From positions 16,579-80,578 of the forward strand of contig NZ_JAGJEI010000017.1 of NCBI RefSeq assembly GCF_018100985.1: 64,000 nucleotides of DNA. The letters run 5' to 3'. Position 1 is the first letter of the stretch; every line of letters begins with the position of its first letter. Below, piece by piece: positions 8,882-19,000 of the stretch. This DNA comes from Pseudoalteromonas sp. MMG007. GTDB taxonomy: Bacteria; Pseudomonadota; Gammaproteobacteria; Enterobacterales; Alteromonadaceae. A program made the position numbers and the translations under genes. Under the pieces are notes generated by a model. The model made no database searches, was not told the origin of the DNA, and saw only the letters and a program-made list of their open reading frames with translations.

Positions 8882-9883
8882 ATGCAATTTATTCATTATA
8901 TTTCTATCGCCATATTCACACTTATATTTAGCAATAGTGTATTTGCCGAAGCGCCGGTAAAGGCTGCGCATCAGGTGGTTGACATAAAAAATAAAGCTAA
9001 CTTTGAAGATGCAGAATTTAGCCTAAAAATTAACGATATAGTTATGCCGTACTCCGTGTTTTCGGTATTTGTAATGCCCCAAGAGCAAGTTGAGTTTGAG
9101 GTGCTTTTTGCCCAGTCAAAAAATGCCTACACGCTAATTAACACTCAAGGTAAATCGAAGCTTACAGACACCAACCGTTGGCAATGGCAAGCACCCAAAG
9201 AGTCTGGTTTAACAACGGTAATTATTGAGTCGCCCGATAAAAAGCAGCGTATGAAAATCAACGTTTTTGTAAAAGTACCCGCAGACAACGTTGAAGGAGG
9301 AAAGCTCAAGTATTACCATATTGGCCACTACCCTAAACCTTCGCAGATTAAAGACACTGCTCATTACATAGTGCCCGATGGATTTGTTGAGGTGACGCCT
9401 GAAAATGAAAACGTAAAAATTTCACCTCACTTTTCACTTAAAGAGTTTGTTAGTAAACAGCGAAGTAAGCACCCAAAGTATTTATTTTTACAAAATAAGT
9501 TACTACTTAAACTAGAAAAGATACGTAAAGAACTCATTTTAGAAGGTATACCGGTTAGTAACATGGTGGTTATGAGCGGTTATAGAACTCCCTACTACAA
9601 TAAATCAATTGGCAATGTAAAACTTAGCCGACATGTATTTGGTGATGCTGCCGATATTTTTATAGATAACGATGGTAACTACCGTATGGATGACATTAAT
9701 AAAGACGGTAAGCATTCAATAGGGGATGCTAAAGCGATGGCAAATATAGTTGAGTCGTTAGCTAGACGAGAGTCATTTAAAGGTTTACTAGGTGGTTTAG
9801 GTATTTATGGGCCTAAGTCGCACAGAGGCGTATTTATTCATGTTGATACACGTGGTTTTAAAGCGCGCTGGGTGAGTAAATAA
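8882..9883 (+). CDS. M15-family peptidoglycan endopeptidase (MepK/YcbK-like) with EF-hand-like loop
   Basis: A 333-residue exported peptidase. I start at the ATG at 8882 (AGAGGA just upstream), which yields a normal signal peptide ending SNSVFA; a GTG at 8870 overlaps the previous stop and is less likely. An N-terminal domain of about 110 residues of unknown role precedes the M15 (DUF882) domain. Visible are the motifs VMSGYRTPYYN, the zinc ligands in LSRHVFGDAAD, and FIHVDTRG. Inserted in the catalytic domain is DINKDGKHSIGD, which fits a 12-residue EF-hand or dockerin calcium loop; E. coli YcbK, as I recall it, is about 180 residues without this loop. Coupling to the L,D-transpeptidase gene suggests it cuts or remodels 3-3 crosslinked peptidoglycan. 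Confidence 0.87.
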   Translation: MQFIHYISIAIFTLIFSNSVFAEAPVKAAHQVVDIKNKANFEDAEFSLKINDIVMPYSVFSVFVMPQEQVEFEVLFAQSKNAYTLINTQGKSKLTDTNRWQWQAPKESGLTTVIIESPDKKQRMKINVFVKVPADNVEGGKLKYYHIGHYPKPSQIKDTAHYIVPDGFVEVTPENENVKISPHFSLKEFVSKQRSKHPKYLFLQNKLLLKLEKIRKELILEGIPVSNMVVMSGYRTPYYNKSIGNVKLSRHVFGDAADIFIDNDGNYRMDDINKDGKHSIGDAKAMANIVESLARRESFKGLLGGLGIYGPKSHRGVFIHVDTRGFKARWVSK

Positions 9884-10011
9884 TTGCAGCTTCTACACCG
9901 CTTAGCACATAGCTAAACTAATTAAGTCGTATATGCGAGAAATTAACGGTGCTAGGTAAAGGAAGCTTTCTTGGCTTTTAACGCTCTTTGATTTAGCGGC
10001 ATTTTATATGC

Positions 10012-10314
10012 TTACTGCGCTAGCCTTTTTTGTTTTAGGCTAAGGCGCTTATGCGAGCTATAAACATGGTGTGTATCAGCTGCTTTAACAAGGTATGCAT
10101 CAATTTCTACAGATATTAGCGCCGATAATGGTTTTATTTCTAAAGTCCCAATACCGTCGAGGTCTGCAGATAGCAGCGTTTTATTACTAATAGCAAAAAG
10201 CGTTGTATCAAAATCGTGTAAGTGGTTATTTATATATAACTTAATGCCACCAAACCAATAATTAACTACTTTAATTTTGTTTGATTTGATTGCAAATTCA
10301 AATGTCTTTCTCAT
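10012..10314 (-). CDS. Hypothetical 100-residue protein downstream of pel operon
   Basis: A small open frame read in the same direction as the pel genes but after the presumed pel terminator. It has a good ribosome site (AGGGGA six bases before the ATG). The product starts MRKTFEFAIKSNKIKVVNYW, is predominantly beta-strand-like in pattern, has no signal peptide or membrane helix, and ends in a basic stretch (SSHKRLSLKQKRLAQ). I do not recognise a family. The ribosome site and clean separation from neighbours favour a real gene, but coding cannot be proved from one sequence. A role linked to Pel is possible only by position. Confidence 0.6.
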   Translation of the reverse strand: MRKTFEFAIKSNKIKVVNYWFGGIKLYINNHLHDFDTTLFAISNKTLLSADLDGIGTLEIKPLSALISVEIDAYLVKAADTHHVYSSHKRLSLKQKRLAQ

Positions 10315-10376
10315 TAAAATCCCCTAATACTGAAGGTGTGAAGCAACATGTTTATTTTGTAAGAAAAAGCTTTAAA

Positions 10377-10404
10377 TATAAAGGCTGCATAAGCAGCCTT
10401 TATA
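10377..10404. terminator. Stem-loop terminator at the end of the pel operon
   Basis: A perfect 12-bp stem (10377-10388 with 10393-10404) with an ATAA loop lies six bases beyond the pelG stop codon. The T-tract on the minus strand is interrupted, so termination efficiency is uncertain. Confidence 0.75.
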
Positions 10405-10409
10405 TTATG

Positions 10410-11774
10410 TTATTGCAACATAAACGTTTCATACTCTAAATTTTCAAATTGTTTAGAAAGCCAAAATAGCCCAACAACAGAGGTAATTATAGTGGCTAAC
10501 GCAAAGCCATAACCATAAAACTGTGGCCCTAAAGCAATTGAAAGTAAGGTTAAAACTACATTTATAACTAAAAATAATCCAGCCAAAAAGAGCACGGTTG
10601 ACCGTTTATCTAAATAAAATAAAATATTTAAAATAGACAAAAATATAACCTGCACACCTACACCAACTACATCAATAAATAACAGTGTTTTGTAGTTAGG
10701 ATCAATACCAATAAAGGTAAGTATTTGCTCGCCCCATAACAACAAGCAAGCCACGGTTATGCCTTGAATTTTAAATATGTCGTAAAGCCCAGAGCGAGCG
10801 GTTTGGATCATATTATCTTTTAAATAGTAAATTTCTTCTAACGATGAGCCTTCACGAATAGCGGTATAAAAACGGTCGTACTCTTCTACAAAGTCGGTTT
10901 CCATTTTTACTAAAAATACTGCCATACCAGGAATGATAGAAAGGTAAGCTAAAAATATTGGTAAGTCGTAAATTGGGCTGGCCCTGAGAGTGCCAATAAT
11001 TTGAATTGACGTACTAGGCGAATACCAAAAAATAACTTTATCAGCCCACACGCCAATGTTATAAAATAGGCCACAAAAAAACAGACTGTAATACACTTTT
11101 TTATTATTTAGAAAATCAAAGCTTATAAACTTCTCACCTGGGTAGCGACGAATAATCATAAATAAGAAGCTAAAAAAGAGTAAAGCCTCTCCTGCAAAAA
11201 AGGCAAAAAATAACCCATCTATTTGCCAGTCTCGTAGTAAAAAAGCCAGTAAAACCATAAAGCTGTAACCACTGAGCATAGTAATGAGTATTAACCTGTA
11301 CTCTTTCATTCCAGAGAGAAATATAGCGCCTAACCATTGATTACATAGGCTTACAAAAGCGCCTAAAATTATTATTTTAGTAACAACTGGCAAGGGTAAT
11401 AATGGCCACACAGCTAGCCCTACTAATAGTGCCGCTATAGTCGTTACAAGTTGTGCGCCAAGTAAGTTAGGCAGTACCTTTGCATCTTCTTTTTGAAAAA
11501 ATAAATCAGCAATAAAGCGAGTTAAGAGCAGTTGTAGTCCACCGGTTAAAATAAGTGATGCTGCCATCATGTAAGTTACAAGTGTTAAAAACTGAATGAT
11601 CAGTACTTTTGGCAGTACTATTCCTAAACTTAATATACCAATAAGCATTAGTGCTAAAATCGAAAGCAGCCAAGGCCCAGAGCCAATTAATCCAGCATAA
11701 CCATAAGCTTCAAAAACTGAGAGTAGGGTGTTCTTTTTGAGAATTTTACGTATCTCAAAACCTATTCCGGCCAT
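10410..11774 (-). CDS. pelG: Pel polysaccharide inner-membrane transporter PelG
   Basis: PelG is the multi-pass inner-membrane component that, with PelD, PelE and PelF, forms the Pel synthase/export complex. The 454-residue product (about the same length as the Pseudomonas protein) starts MAGIGFEIRKILKKNTLL and continues through about a dozen hydrophobic helices resembling the MOP/Wzx flippase fold. The motif SGPWLLSILALM near the N-terminus is typical of PelG. Its start codon lies inside the end of pelF (13-bp overlap), so translation is probably coupled. It is the last gene of the operon, followed by a stem-loop. Confident because all other pel genes are present in the usual order. Confidence 0.94.
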   Translation of the reverse strand: MAGIGFEIRKILKKNTLLSVFEAYGYAGLIGSGPWLLSILALMLIGILSLGIVLPKVLIIQFLTLVTYMMAASLILTGGLQLLLTRFIADLFFQKEDAKVLPNLLGAQLVTTIAALLVGLAVWPLLPLPVVTKIIILGAFVSLCNQWLGAIFLSGMKEYRLILITMLSGYSFMVLLAFLLRDWQIDGLFFAFFAGEALLFFSFLFMIIRRYPGEKFISFDFLNNKKVYYSLFFCGLFYNIGVWADKVIFWYSPSTSIQIIGTLRASPIYDLPIFLAYLSIIPGMAVFLVKMETDFVEEYDRFYTAIREGSSLEEIYYLKDNMIQTARSGLYDIFKIQGITVACLLLWGEQILTFIGIDPNYKTLLFIDVVGVGVQVIFLSILNILFYLDKRSTVLFLAGLFLVINVVLTLLSIALGPQFYGYGFALATIITSVVGLFWLSKQFENLEYETFMLQ

Positions 11775-13279
11775 GCCATTGTATCCTTATAAAGTTTATC
11801 GTAACGGGCAAACATGTGGCTCTCGTCATAAAATTTTTGCACACGGGTTAAGCCGCTTTGTTGGTACTCTAACCACATTTGCTCATTAGTTAGCATGTTT
11901 GAAATTTGCAGTGCAGTTTCGCTTGGAGAGGCAATTGAGACTACTTCACCGGCTTTACCTAATGCTTTATCTTCTTCAGAACCGCCTTCTATTATTTCAC
12001 GGCATGACCCTACATCACTAGCAAGTACTGGTACACCTGCAGCCATAGCTTCTAAAAGTACTAATGGCTGCGCTTCAGAAATAGAGGTAAGCGCGACAAT
12101 TCCTAGCTTTGGTAAAATTTGAGCTATATCTTGCATACCAGTAAATTTAATGGTGCTTTGTAAGTCTAAACTGCCTACGAGTAATTGGCACTCTTTGTAA
12201 TATTGAGGGTCTTCTTCAAAGGGGCCTATGATCCAGCCTTCAACATTTGGCAGGCTCGACTGGGCTTCTTTAATAGCACGTATAAAGGTTTTAATGTCTT
12301 TTATAGGCACTACGCGACCTATTAAACCTACTACGGGTGGTATTTTGCTAGGTCGCTTTGCTAGAGATTCAACAAAGCGTGAGGTTTTTATACCATTGGG
12401 TACCACAAAGGCTTTATTGGGAGTTGCGCCATCTTTTATTTGGCGCTGCCTGTTTCCCTCATAAAGAGAAATAATTTTGTCAGCTTCTTGATATGTTGTA
12501 CGGCCAATTTGTTCAAAAAAACTGATCCACATACGGCGTATAAAACCCATTTCGGTATTTAAGTTTTTTCCTAGACTTTGCTCAGACTCTTTAATCCAAC
12601 TGGCTTGGATAAGATCTATTTTCCGCTCTTTGGTATAAATACCATGCTCGGTTAGCAAAAATGGCGTGTTACTTATTACACTGGCACCTGCGCCTAAAAT
12701 ACCCGCATAACCTGTAGATATAGAATGAATGAGTTTAACGTTAGGAAGTCCGCGTGCAATTTCGGCTATTTTAAATAAAGGTTTATATAGATTACGATAC
12801 GACCAAAAAAAGTCGATAAAAGAAGATTCATCACAATATTTTAAATAGTAATTAGCAAGTACTTGCCACGATGATTCGCTGTATAAAAAGTCAGCTTCGT
12901 TTATGCCATCTTTTTTAGACAATGTTTCAAAAGCAAATTTTAATAACTCTGTAGGTATAGGCTCGTTGCAATCTCTAAAGTAACTTTGCAGTTGCTGCCA
13001 AAAATCAAATAACTCTTTTTTATACTTAACGCCATGCTTAGCTTTAATTTCAACAGTGTTATTTTCAACTAAATAATGAACATGCAGTTTGGTTACGTTT
13101 TTAGGCAATGTATATTGAATTTCGCTATAATGCTCAGGTGCTCCACCTACAAATATAAGTTCAAAGTTATAATGAGGGAGCCCCTCAATAATCTGATGAA
13201 CCCAGCTCGAAACACCGCCACGCACGTAAGGGTATGTACCTTCTAAAAGTAGCAAAATATCGGCGTTTTTATTGCTCAT
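11762..13279 (-). CDS. pelF: Pel polysaccharide glycosyltransferase PelF (GT4)
   Basis: PelF is the soluble glycosyltransferase that polymerises the Pel chain, shown elsewhere to prefer UDP-activated sugars. The 505-residue product has the N-terminal LLEGTYPYVRGGVSSWVHQI (glycine-rich acceptor-side loop), VGLIGRVVPIKDIKTFIRAI at the start of the C-terminal Rossmann fold, and the GT4 E-x7-E motif in SEAQPLVLLEAMAAGVPVLA. Length matches Pseudomonas PelF (about 507). A good AGGAG ribosome site lies eight bases before the ATG, within the end of pelE (11-bp overlap). Confidence 0.96.
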   Translation of the reverse strand: MSNKNADILLLLEGTYPYVRGGVSSWVHQIIEGLPHYNFELIFVGGAPEHYSEIQYTLPKNVTKLHVHYLVENNTVEIKAKHGVKYKKELFDFWQQLQSYFRDCNEPIPTELLKFAFETLSKKDGINEADFLYSESSWQVLANYYLKYCDESSFIDFFWSYRNLYKPLFKIAEIARGLPNVKLIHSISTGYAGILGAGASVISNTPFLLTEHGIYTKERKIDLIQASWIKESEQSLGKNLNTEMGFIRRMWISFFEQIGRTTYQEADKIISLYEGNRQRQIKDGATPNKAFVVPNGIKTSRFVESLAKRPSKIPPVVGLIGRVVPIKDIKTFIRAIKEAQSSLPNVEGWIIGPFEEDPQYYKECQLLVGSLDLQSTIKFTGMQDIAQILPKLGIVALTSISEAQPLVLLEAMAAGVPVLASDVGSCREIIEGGSEEDKALGKAGEVVSIASPSETALQISNMLTNEQMWLEYQQSGLTRVQKFYDESHMFARYDKLYKDTMAWPE

Positions 13280-14255
13280 GCCAGTACTCCTGTAAATGAC
13301 GTAACTCGCTACCTTTAGGCTGCATAGGAAGCTCGTTTAGGTAGCGTTTACAGTCATCAAACTTGTTCATACAAAAAGCTACTTCAGCTTTGTATGGCAA
13401 TACATGCCGCCTTGCCATACCAAACTCTGTGGCGAGTGCTAAATGCTCATGTGCTTGTTGATACTGACCAAGCGCAAGGCATATTCGACCTAAAAATATA
13501 AAAGTGGCAGGGGTTTTTACTTGCTCAACGCTTTGCAGCGCAAGTGCTTGTGCTTTTTCTAGGACGTATTGTTTTAGTGCGCCTTGCGCTAAGCCTAAAT
13601 AGCTTAGCTCCCAGTACAATTGAGCAAGCTGTTTTTGTAAATTGCTTAGTTTGGGTTGCTTGGTTGTATGGGCTATTTCTTGCTGATATAGACTGACTTT
13701 TTCATTTATTTTGGCTTCTTTACCATCAAGCGTTGAGTAGGCTAATAAGCGAATATCGTCTTCTAAATCTTTAAGGGCTAGTTTTAATATAGGAATAGCT
13801 TGTGAATCGCTCATGTGACGTGCGGCCATCACAGCGCTCAAGCGTTTATTAGGCTCACTGGCATGTTTTAAAATTGCTTTTAAGCCGCCAATTGAGTAGG
13901 TTGGCGTCGCTGATATAGCCCTGGCTTCAAAGGGAAGCTCAGGTATTTTATGCTCTTCTATTTCTATATCATCATTTTTAAGTGGTTTACAAAGGGCGTA
14001 TGTGGTCGCGAATACTACACCAATAACTCCTAAGACAGGCAGTGTAAAAAGTAGTAAAAACAGTAATGTAAAGGCGCTAAAAAGTGTGGTTTTATAATTT
14101 TGGGGTATAAAAAAATAGCTAACCACAGCAAACAGAGCGCTCGCTATGGCGTGTAGTGATATTGCCAAAAGCCAATTAGGTTCTTTTAGTACTTCTATTA
14201 GTGCAAAGTATTGGCAAATACACCCCACTATAGCGGCCACTATAATTATAATCAT
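13269..14255 (-). CDS. pelE: Pel biosynthesis membrane/TPR protein PelE
   Basis: PelE is a scaffold of the Pel inner-membrane complex. The 328-residue protein has two N-terminal transmembrane segments (about 1-20 and 25-85, with a further hydrophobic stretch reading LFAVVSYFF) followed by a soluble helical region with TPR-like repeats, for example ATFIFLGRICLALGQYQQAH. Its length equals that of Pseudomonas PelE. Overlaps pelD by four bases (ATGA type) and pelF by eleven. Identity rests on domain architecture plus location between pelD and pelF. Confidence 0.9.
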   Translation of the reverse strand: MIIIIVAAIVGCICQYFALIEVLKEPNWLLAISLHAIASALFAVVSYFFIPQNYKTTLFSAFTLLFLLLFTLPVLGVIGVVFATTYALCKPLKNDDIEIEEHKIPELPFEARAISATPTYSIGGLKAILKHASEPNKRLSAVMAARHMSDSQAIPILKLALKDLEDDIRLLAYSTLDGKEAKINEKVSLYQQEIAHTTKQPKLSNLQKQLAQLYWELSYLGLAQGALKQYVLEKAQALALQSVEQVKTPATFIFLGRICLALGQYQQAHEHLALATEFGMARRHVLPYKAEVAFCMNKFDDCKRYLNELPMQPKGSELRHLQEYWHEQ

Positions 14256-15550
14256 GACAGTGAAACCATTCGCTTTATGTCATCAGAGCTTACTGGTAAA
14301 GAAACTTGTTGCTCGATAACAATATCAAGCTCAGCTAAGGTGTTGCCTGTACGCTCTTTACACCAGGTGTTCATTCGGGCAATAAAACCTGCTTTTTCAA
14401 GCTCATCGGCAAGGGGCATTAATAGCAGTAACACTTGGTTTTCATTGTCGTATAAGTAAATATCTAGCCCACGGCGAGCTTCATTTAAATACCCCATAAG
14501 TTGGGTCGATTTATCTGAAATACTCATGGCTCTTATTTTGAGCAGCTGCGATGGAATGTTGTAACGTTCGGCTTCTTTGTTAGCACGTTTAACTTGGCTA
14601 ATAAAGTAAGGTGACTCTTCTTTATTCATAACTGGGTTTGTTATTTCATGGCGAAGTAGATCGCCAATGTGCCCAGCCATTACGGCAAGAAGCGTAAGTG
14701 TGGTATTTTTGAGTGCAAAAAACTGTATCTTTTCAACCAATATAGCGCCATAAATAGTGTTGTTTACATCTATTAGAGGAATAGCGATATGGTACTTACT
14801 TAGGCCTGATGATGCTTTTTCATCTTTTACAGATACAAGCTCTTTTTCTTCAAACATAGCAAGTACAAGCGGATCGTTTGCCTCAGGTGTACCCATTTGG
14901 CCAATGCTTGCAAGGGAAGGCTCTAAAATAGTATCGTTTTCTACTTTGTATAAAGCCGCTTTTTCTAGCATGCCGTACTCGACAAATAGATCGATAATTT
15001 TTGATGCTGCACTGTCTAATCGTCTTTCTTGTAACTGGCCTATGGAGGTTCTAACTTCTTGTAAAGATTCGCGTAAGCTCAGAGTATGTCCTGCTAACAT
15101 TTGCTCTATTTTATCGTGCGATGAGCTAATTAAATGATATTGGCGAGTAAAGGTTTCTAGTCTGTCAGTTACGTATTCAAGCTCAATACTTTGCTTTTGA
15201 TTAGTACGTTCCCATATATCTCTAAATTCGCCGGCAATCATAATAACAATGATATAGCCAATCATCGCGTTAATATTAAACCCGCTTTGGGCAGATAAAA
15301 TAGTTACTTTTAGTAATAATAATTGCCCTACAAGTAAGCATAAAATACTAATAAAACCTTTTGAAAAACCATAGCGTAAAGCAACTAATAATGGGCCAAG
15401 TACTGGCCACGAAAAGCCTCCCTCAGTCCAAAAAGGGTCTTCGGCGTTAAATAATACAGGCAGCCCTAAAGCAAGCGCGGTAAATATAACCACCTCAGCC
15501 CATATTTGTAGCTCAGGAACCTCTCTGGGTCTAAGGAAATGTGTTTTCAC
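14252..15550 (-). CDS. pelD: c-di-GMP receptor of the Pel complex, PelD
   Basis: PelD binds c-di-GMP in the inner membrane and thereby activates Pel production. The 432-residue protein shows four N-terminal membrane helices (about 15-115), a helical linker (about 125-165), a GAF domain (about 170-315), and a C-terminal degenerate GGDEF domain. An RxxD (RGLD, about residues 360-363) sits five residues before DNENQ, which occupies the usual GGDEF position and lacks catalytic residues. This mirrors the Pseudomonas protein, in which the RxxD inhibitory site is the c-di-GMP receptor. It overlaps pelC and pelE by four bases each, indicating tight coupling. Confidence 0.93.
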   Translation of the reverse strand: MKTHFLRPREVPELQIWAEVVIFTALALGLPVLFNAEDPFWTEGGFSWPVLGPLLVALRYGFSKGFISILCLLVGQLLLLKVTILSAQSGFNINAMIGYIIVIMIAGEFRDIWERTNQKQSIELEYVTDRLETFTRQYHLISSSHDKIEQMLAGHTLSLRESLQEVRTSIGQLQERRLDSAASKIIDLFVEYGMLEKAALYKVENDTILEPSLASIGQMGTPEANDPLVLAMFEEKELVSVKDEKASSGLSKYHIAIPLIDVNNTIYGAILVEKIQFFALKNTTLTLLAVMAGHIGDLLRHEITNPVMNKEESPYFISQVKRANKEAERYNIPSQLLKIRAMSISDKSTQLMGYLNEARRGLDIYLYDNENQVLLLLMPLADELEKAGFIARMNTWCKERTGNTLAELDIVIEQQVSLPVSSDDIKRMVSLS

Positions 15551-16062
15551 TCACTAACCTCTATGTACGAAATTAAATCAGCAATTACATCTTGTGCTGT
15601 TGCAGCAATACTGTCTCGGCCCCAGCCACTTTTAGCTATAGTGCCAGTCCATACTGGAGTTGTTTGTCCATTAACGCTAAGTGATAAAGTAAGCGCTACA
15701 ACTGGTTCGCCATCAAGGCCTGCTTTATAACGCCACTCTTCAATACTGCCAGATAATACATAATCGGCTTGTTGAGTACTTAACCATTGCATTGCATTAT
15801 CTAGACGGTACTGATCGTCAAGAGGAGGGAGTTCTTTGGTATTAACGCGAGGAGCACGGATTAATGCCGGTAATTTATTTTGTTGCCAAATGCTTGCTAA
15901 AATATCCTCAGCGCGCTCACCTGCAAGTGGGGTTTGTGCGTGGTTTACAAGCGGTAGTAAAGCCACTGTAACACTAGAGTTTAGCTCTACATCATCAGCT
16001 ACTCTGCTGGTGGTACATGCTGATAATAGTAATACCAAACACGGTAAAATTAAACGAAACAT
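15547..16062 (-). CDS. pelC: Outer-membrane lipoprotein PelC
   Basis: PelC is a lipoprotein that forms a ring under the outer-membrane channel and guides the cationic polymer. I start at the ATG at 16062, directly behind AGGAGAG, giving 171 residues and a clean lipoprotein signal (MFRLILPCLVLLLSAC with the LSAC lipobox). An upstream ATG at 16077 would include the ribosome site itself as codons and is unlikely. The rest of the protein has the expected alternating pattern; WRYKAGLDGEPVVALTLSL lies in the central domain. Length matches Pseudomonas PelC (172). Confidence 0.9.
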   Translation of the reverse strand: MFRLILPCLVLLLSACTTSRVADDVELNSSVTVALLPLVNHAQTPLAGERAEDILASIWQQNKLPALIRAPRVNTKELPPLDDQYRLDNAMQWLSTQQADYVLSGSIEEWRYKAGLDGEPVVALTLSLSVNGQTTPVWTGTIAKSGWGRDSIAATAQDVIADLISYIEVSE

Positions 16063-16077
16063 ACTCTCTCCTAACAT

Positions 16078-19000
16078 TTAAAAATGTACGTAATAACCTA
16101 ATTGTAATTGTGTATCTGAGTTACCTACTTTATTGCTACTTTGATAACCCAGCTGTAATTTAAATAAATCGTCGCCCATTACAGACCAGCCTGCGCCACT
16201 TGAAACAGATACATCAACCGTATCGTTAAGTGTTTGATACCCAGTACTTATGTCGAATAGCCATGAAGGACTTGCACCTAAATAAGGTGGCTCTAATGAG
16301 CCCGTTGATGCAAATGAAGTACCTAGCGCAAAGCGTCTAAAGGGTTGCAAATCAATTATTAATGGTCTTTGCTCTGTATTTATTAATGCGTTAACGCGTT
16401 CAAAGTCTTGCCATTGGGCGCTAAAATACGCATTCCAAATTGGACGATCTTTTAAAATACTGTACTGGTAACGAGCGTTATACTCTTGGCCGTTAATTAA
16501 TGAACTGCCATTATCTCTTTGAGAAAATGACATTGCTGCCGCAGACAGCTGCACGTTTTGTCTATTATCAATGTTGTAATTAACGTAGGCCGTTGCTTTA
16601 TCTAATTGGGCATAGCTAAGTAGCGCTTCGGACTGGCGATTCTCTACGTTATATTCAAGCTTTAAACCGACTTGTGTTCGCGCATTCCACTGATAACGTG
16701 AATCTAAACTTAGGCCTTGGCGGCTTGCAAAACTTCCCTGGTGGGAGTCAATTTTGGCATCAAAGTACCAACGGCCTCGCGTTATTTTGTCTTCAATAGC
16801 AAACAGCAATCCATTGTTATTTAAGTTTTGCTGATCGCTAATACTAAGCTTCCACTGACCATTAACATAAGGAAAGTAAACATTTACATCATATTGACTG
16901 CTGTTTAATCCGGCTTCTGGAGAGGCATTAACTTCAAGCGCTCTAAAGTACGATGTACGAGCATTTCTAAGTAAGCTCAATTGTGATTCGTTAGGCTCAT
17001 CGGTTAGCTCTTCGTACCATCGCTGCATAGTGGCATAAGGCTGTTTTAAATAGAGCAGTGCATTAAGTTCATCAAGTTTACTTAGTGAGCCCTTAGCCAT
17101 AAGCTGTTTAACTTTATTAAATTCACCATTGGTCATATAAAGTTGAAGCTTTTGCCAAGGCTCTAATTTTGTTGCGGCCCGCCTTGCAAGCCACCAATTT
17201 GTTCGCGGCTCGCCAATGGTGTCTGAGGCTAGTTCATCCATTGTATTAAGTTGCATTAAGTGAGGCATCGCCATAGCACCTGCCCAGCGAAACATTAAGC
17301 CTCTGTATGCGTACTTATCTTTTGGTAAATGCTGCAACAAATAATGATTTAACTCAGTTGCGTTTGCGTAATAGCCTAACTGCTTCATTACGTCAGCTAA
17401 GTTAACTAAGGTTGTTAAGTCGCTAGGGTCGCTTATGGCTAATTTACGTAGGTAAAAATACGCGCTGTTATATGATTTTTGATGTATTGATAAGCTAGCT
17501 AAAAGCTGTGTCCACTCGTAACTCGGATCATTTTGAGAGTAGTTAGCTAAAATACGCTCTATCATTACAGTATCGTGCATTTGTAGTGCGAGCCAACCTT
17601 GCGCTAACACAACATCAGGATTGTATTCACTCAATTTAGCCGCGCGATTTAATGTAGTGTACGCATAGTTTAAGTCACTTTGGTTTTGATACCAGTTAGA
17701 AAGCAGCAACCAAGCAGGGTAGAGCGCTTTGTTATAACGCTGCTTATCAAGTTCAGCATGAATACGCGCAACCGCCTCTGCATCATTAACTTGTGTACTA
17801 AGCAGTGCTATTTGTATTAGCTGCCTGTCGGTTTTATTTTCACTGGCCCATAAATATGCTAGTAATTCTTTTGGTTTACCTGCAAAGCGTAATTGTTGGT
17901 AATGAAGCATATCACCAACGCTTAAAGGGCTAATCTTTTTTAGTTGCTCAAGCGCATATAGCTCTTGGGCTTTATCTTGCACTCGCATAGCCATATCTAC
18001 TTGGGCACTCCAAAATTCATCATCTGAACTTTGTGTTTTGTTTTTGAGCACTTGTAATGCAGTGTTAAAGTCGTCTTTTAGCCAAAATGCACGGGCGATC
18101 CACAGTAAATCTTCTTCTTTTTTAGGGCCTGAGTATGTTGGCCATAAAGCTCTTAGGGCTTTTAAATTTCCTGTATCGTGCAGTACTTTTGCTTTCCAGT
18201 ATTGAGAAAGGGTACTTTTGCCATTTATTTGCTCAAAGCGTTCTATATGGTTTAGCTCTTGTTTTGGATTACCAATAAACTCATTCGTTTGCATCCACTT
18301 TGCAAAACCATTGCCTTTAAGATTTCTATTTTGTGCTTTGTATTCGTATATTTCGTCAGCATCTTGATACAGATAAAGTGCATTAGCATCATTAATGCTG
18401 TCGGTGAGCATCGCAGCGGTTACCGCTCGATTATCCATTAACCACTTAAATTCTTTGAGCGCTTCTCTTGGTTTATTTTGCCAACGCTTAATTTTCCAAT
18501 TAAGCAAATGAAGCTCTTTATCACTTGGGCTTTTTAATATTAGCTTTGCTAATAACTGCTCTGCGCCTTTAGCATTACCATTAGCTAAACGCAGTTGCAT
18601 GGCCTGCGTTAAATATTGGGTGTTATTAGGTTGTTCCTTGAGCAATACTTCAATAGCTTTGGCGGCATCTTCAGTGTTACCAGCTAAATTAGCTAAATAA
18701 AGAGTGCGTTTTGTGTTTTTTGCATCGCCGTAGGTTTTCCACCATGCGTAAGCTTGTTTAGGGTTATCTGCACCTAGGGCGGTTTCAATGGCTTTTACGG
18801 CAATATCAGCATTTATATATTTTTTATAAATGGCGAGTGCTTTTATTGGCATGCCAGCACTTAGCCAATAATCAGCTGCAACAAGAGGTTGGTTTTTTTG
18901 CGCGTAATATTGTGCGACTTTTTCATTTAAGCCAATTGCTTTGGCTATTTTGAGTACTTTTTCATTCCAGTTATTAAATGCAGTAATTTTAAGCGAAAGC

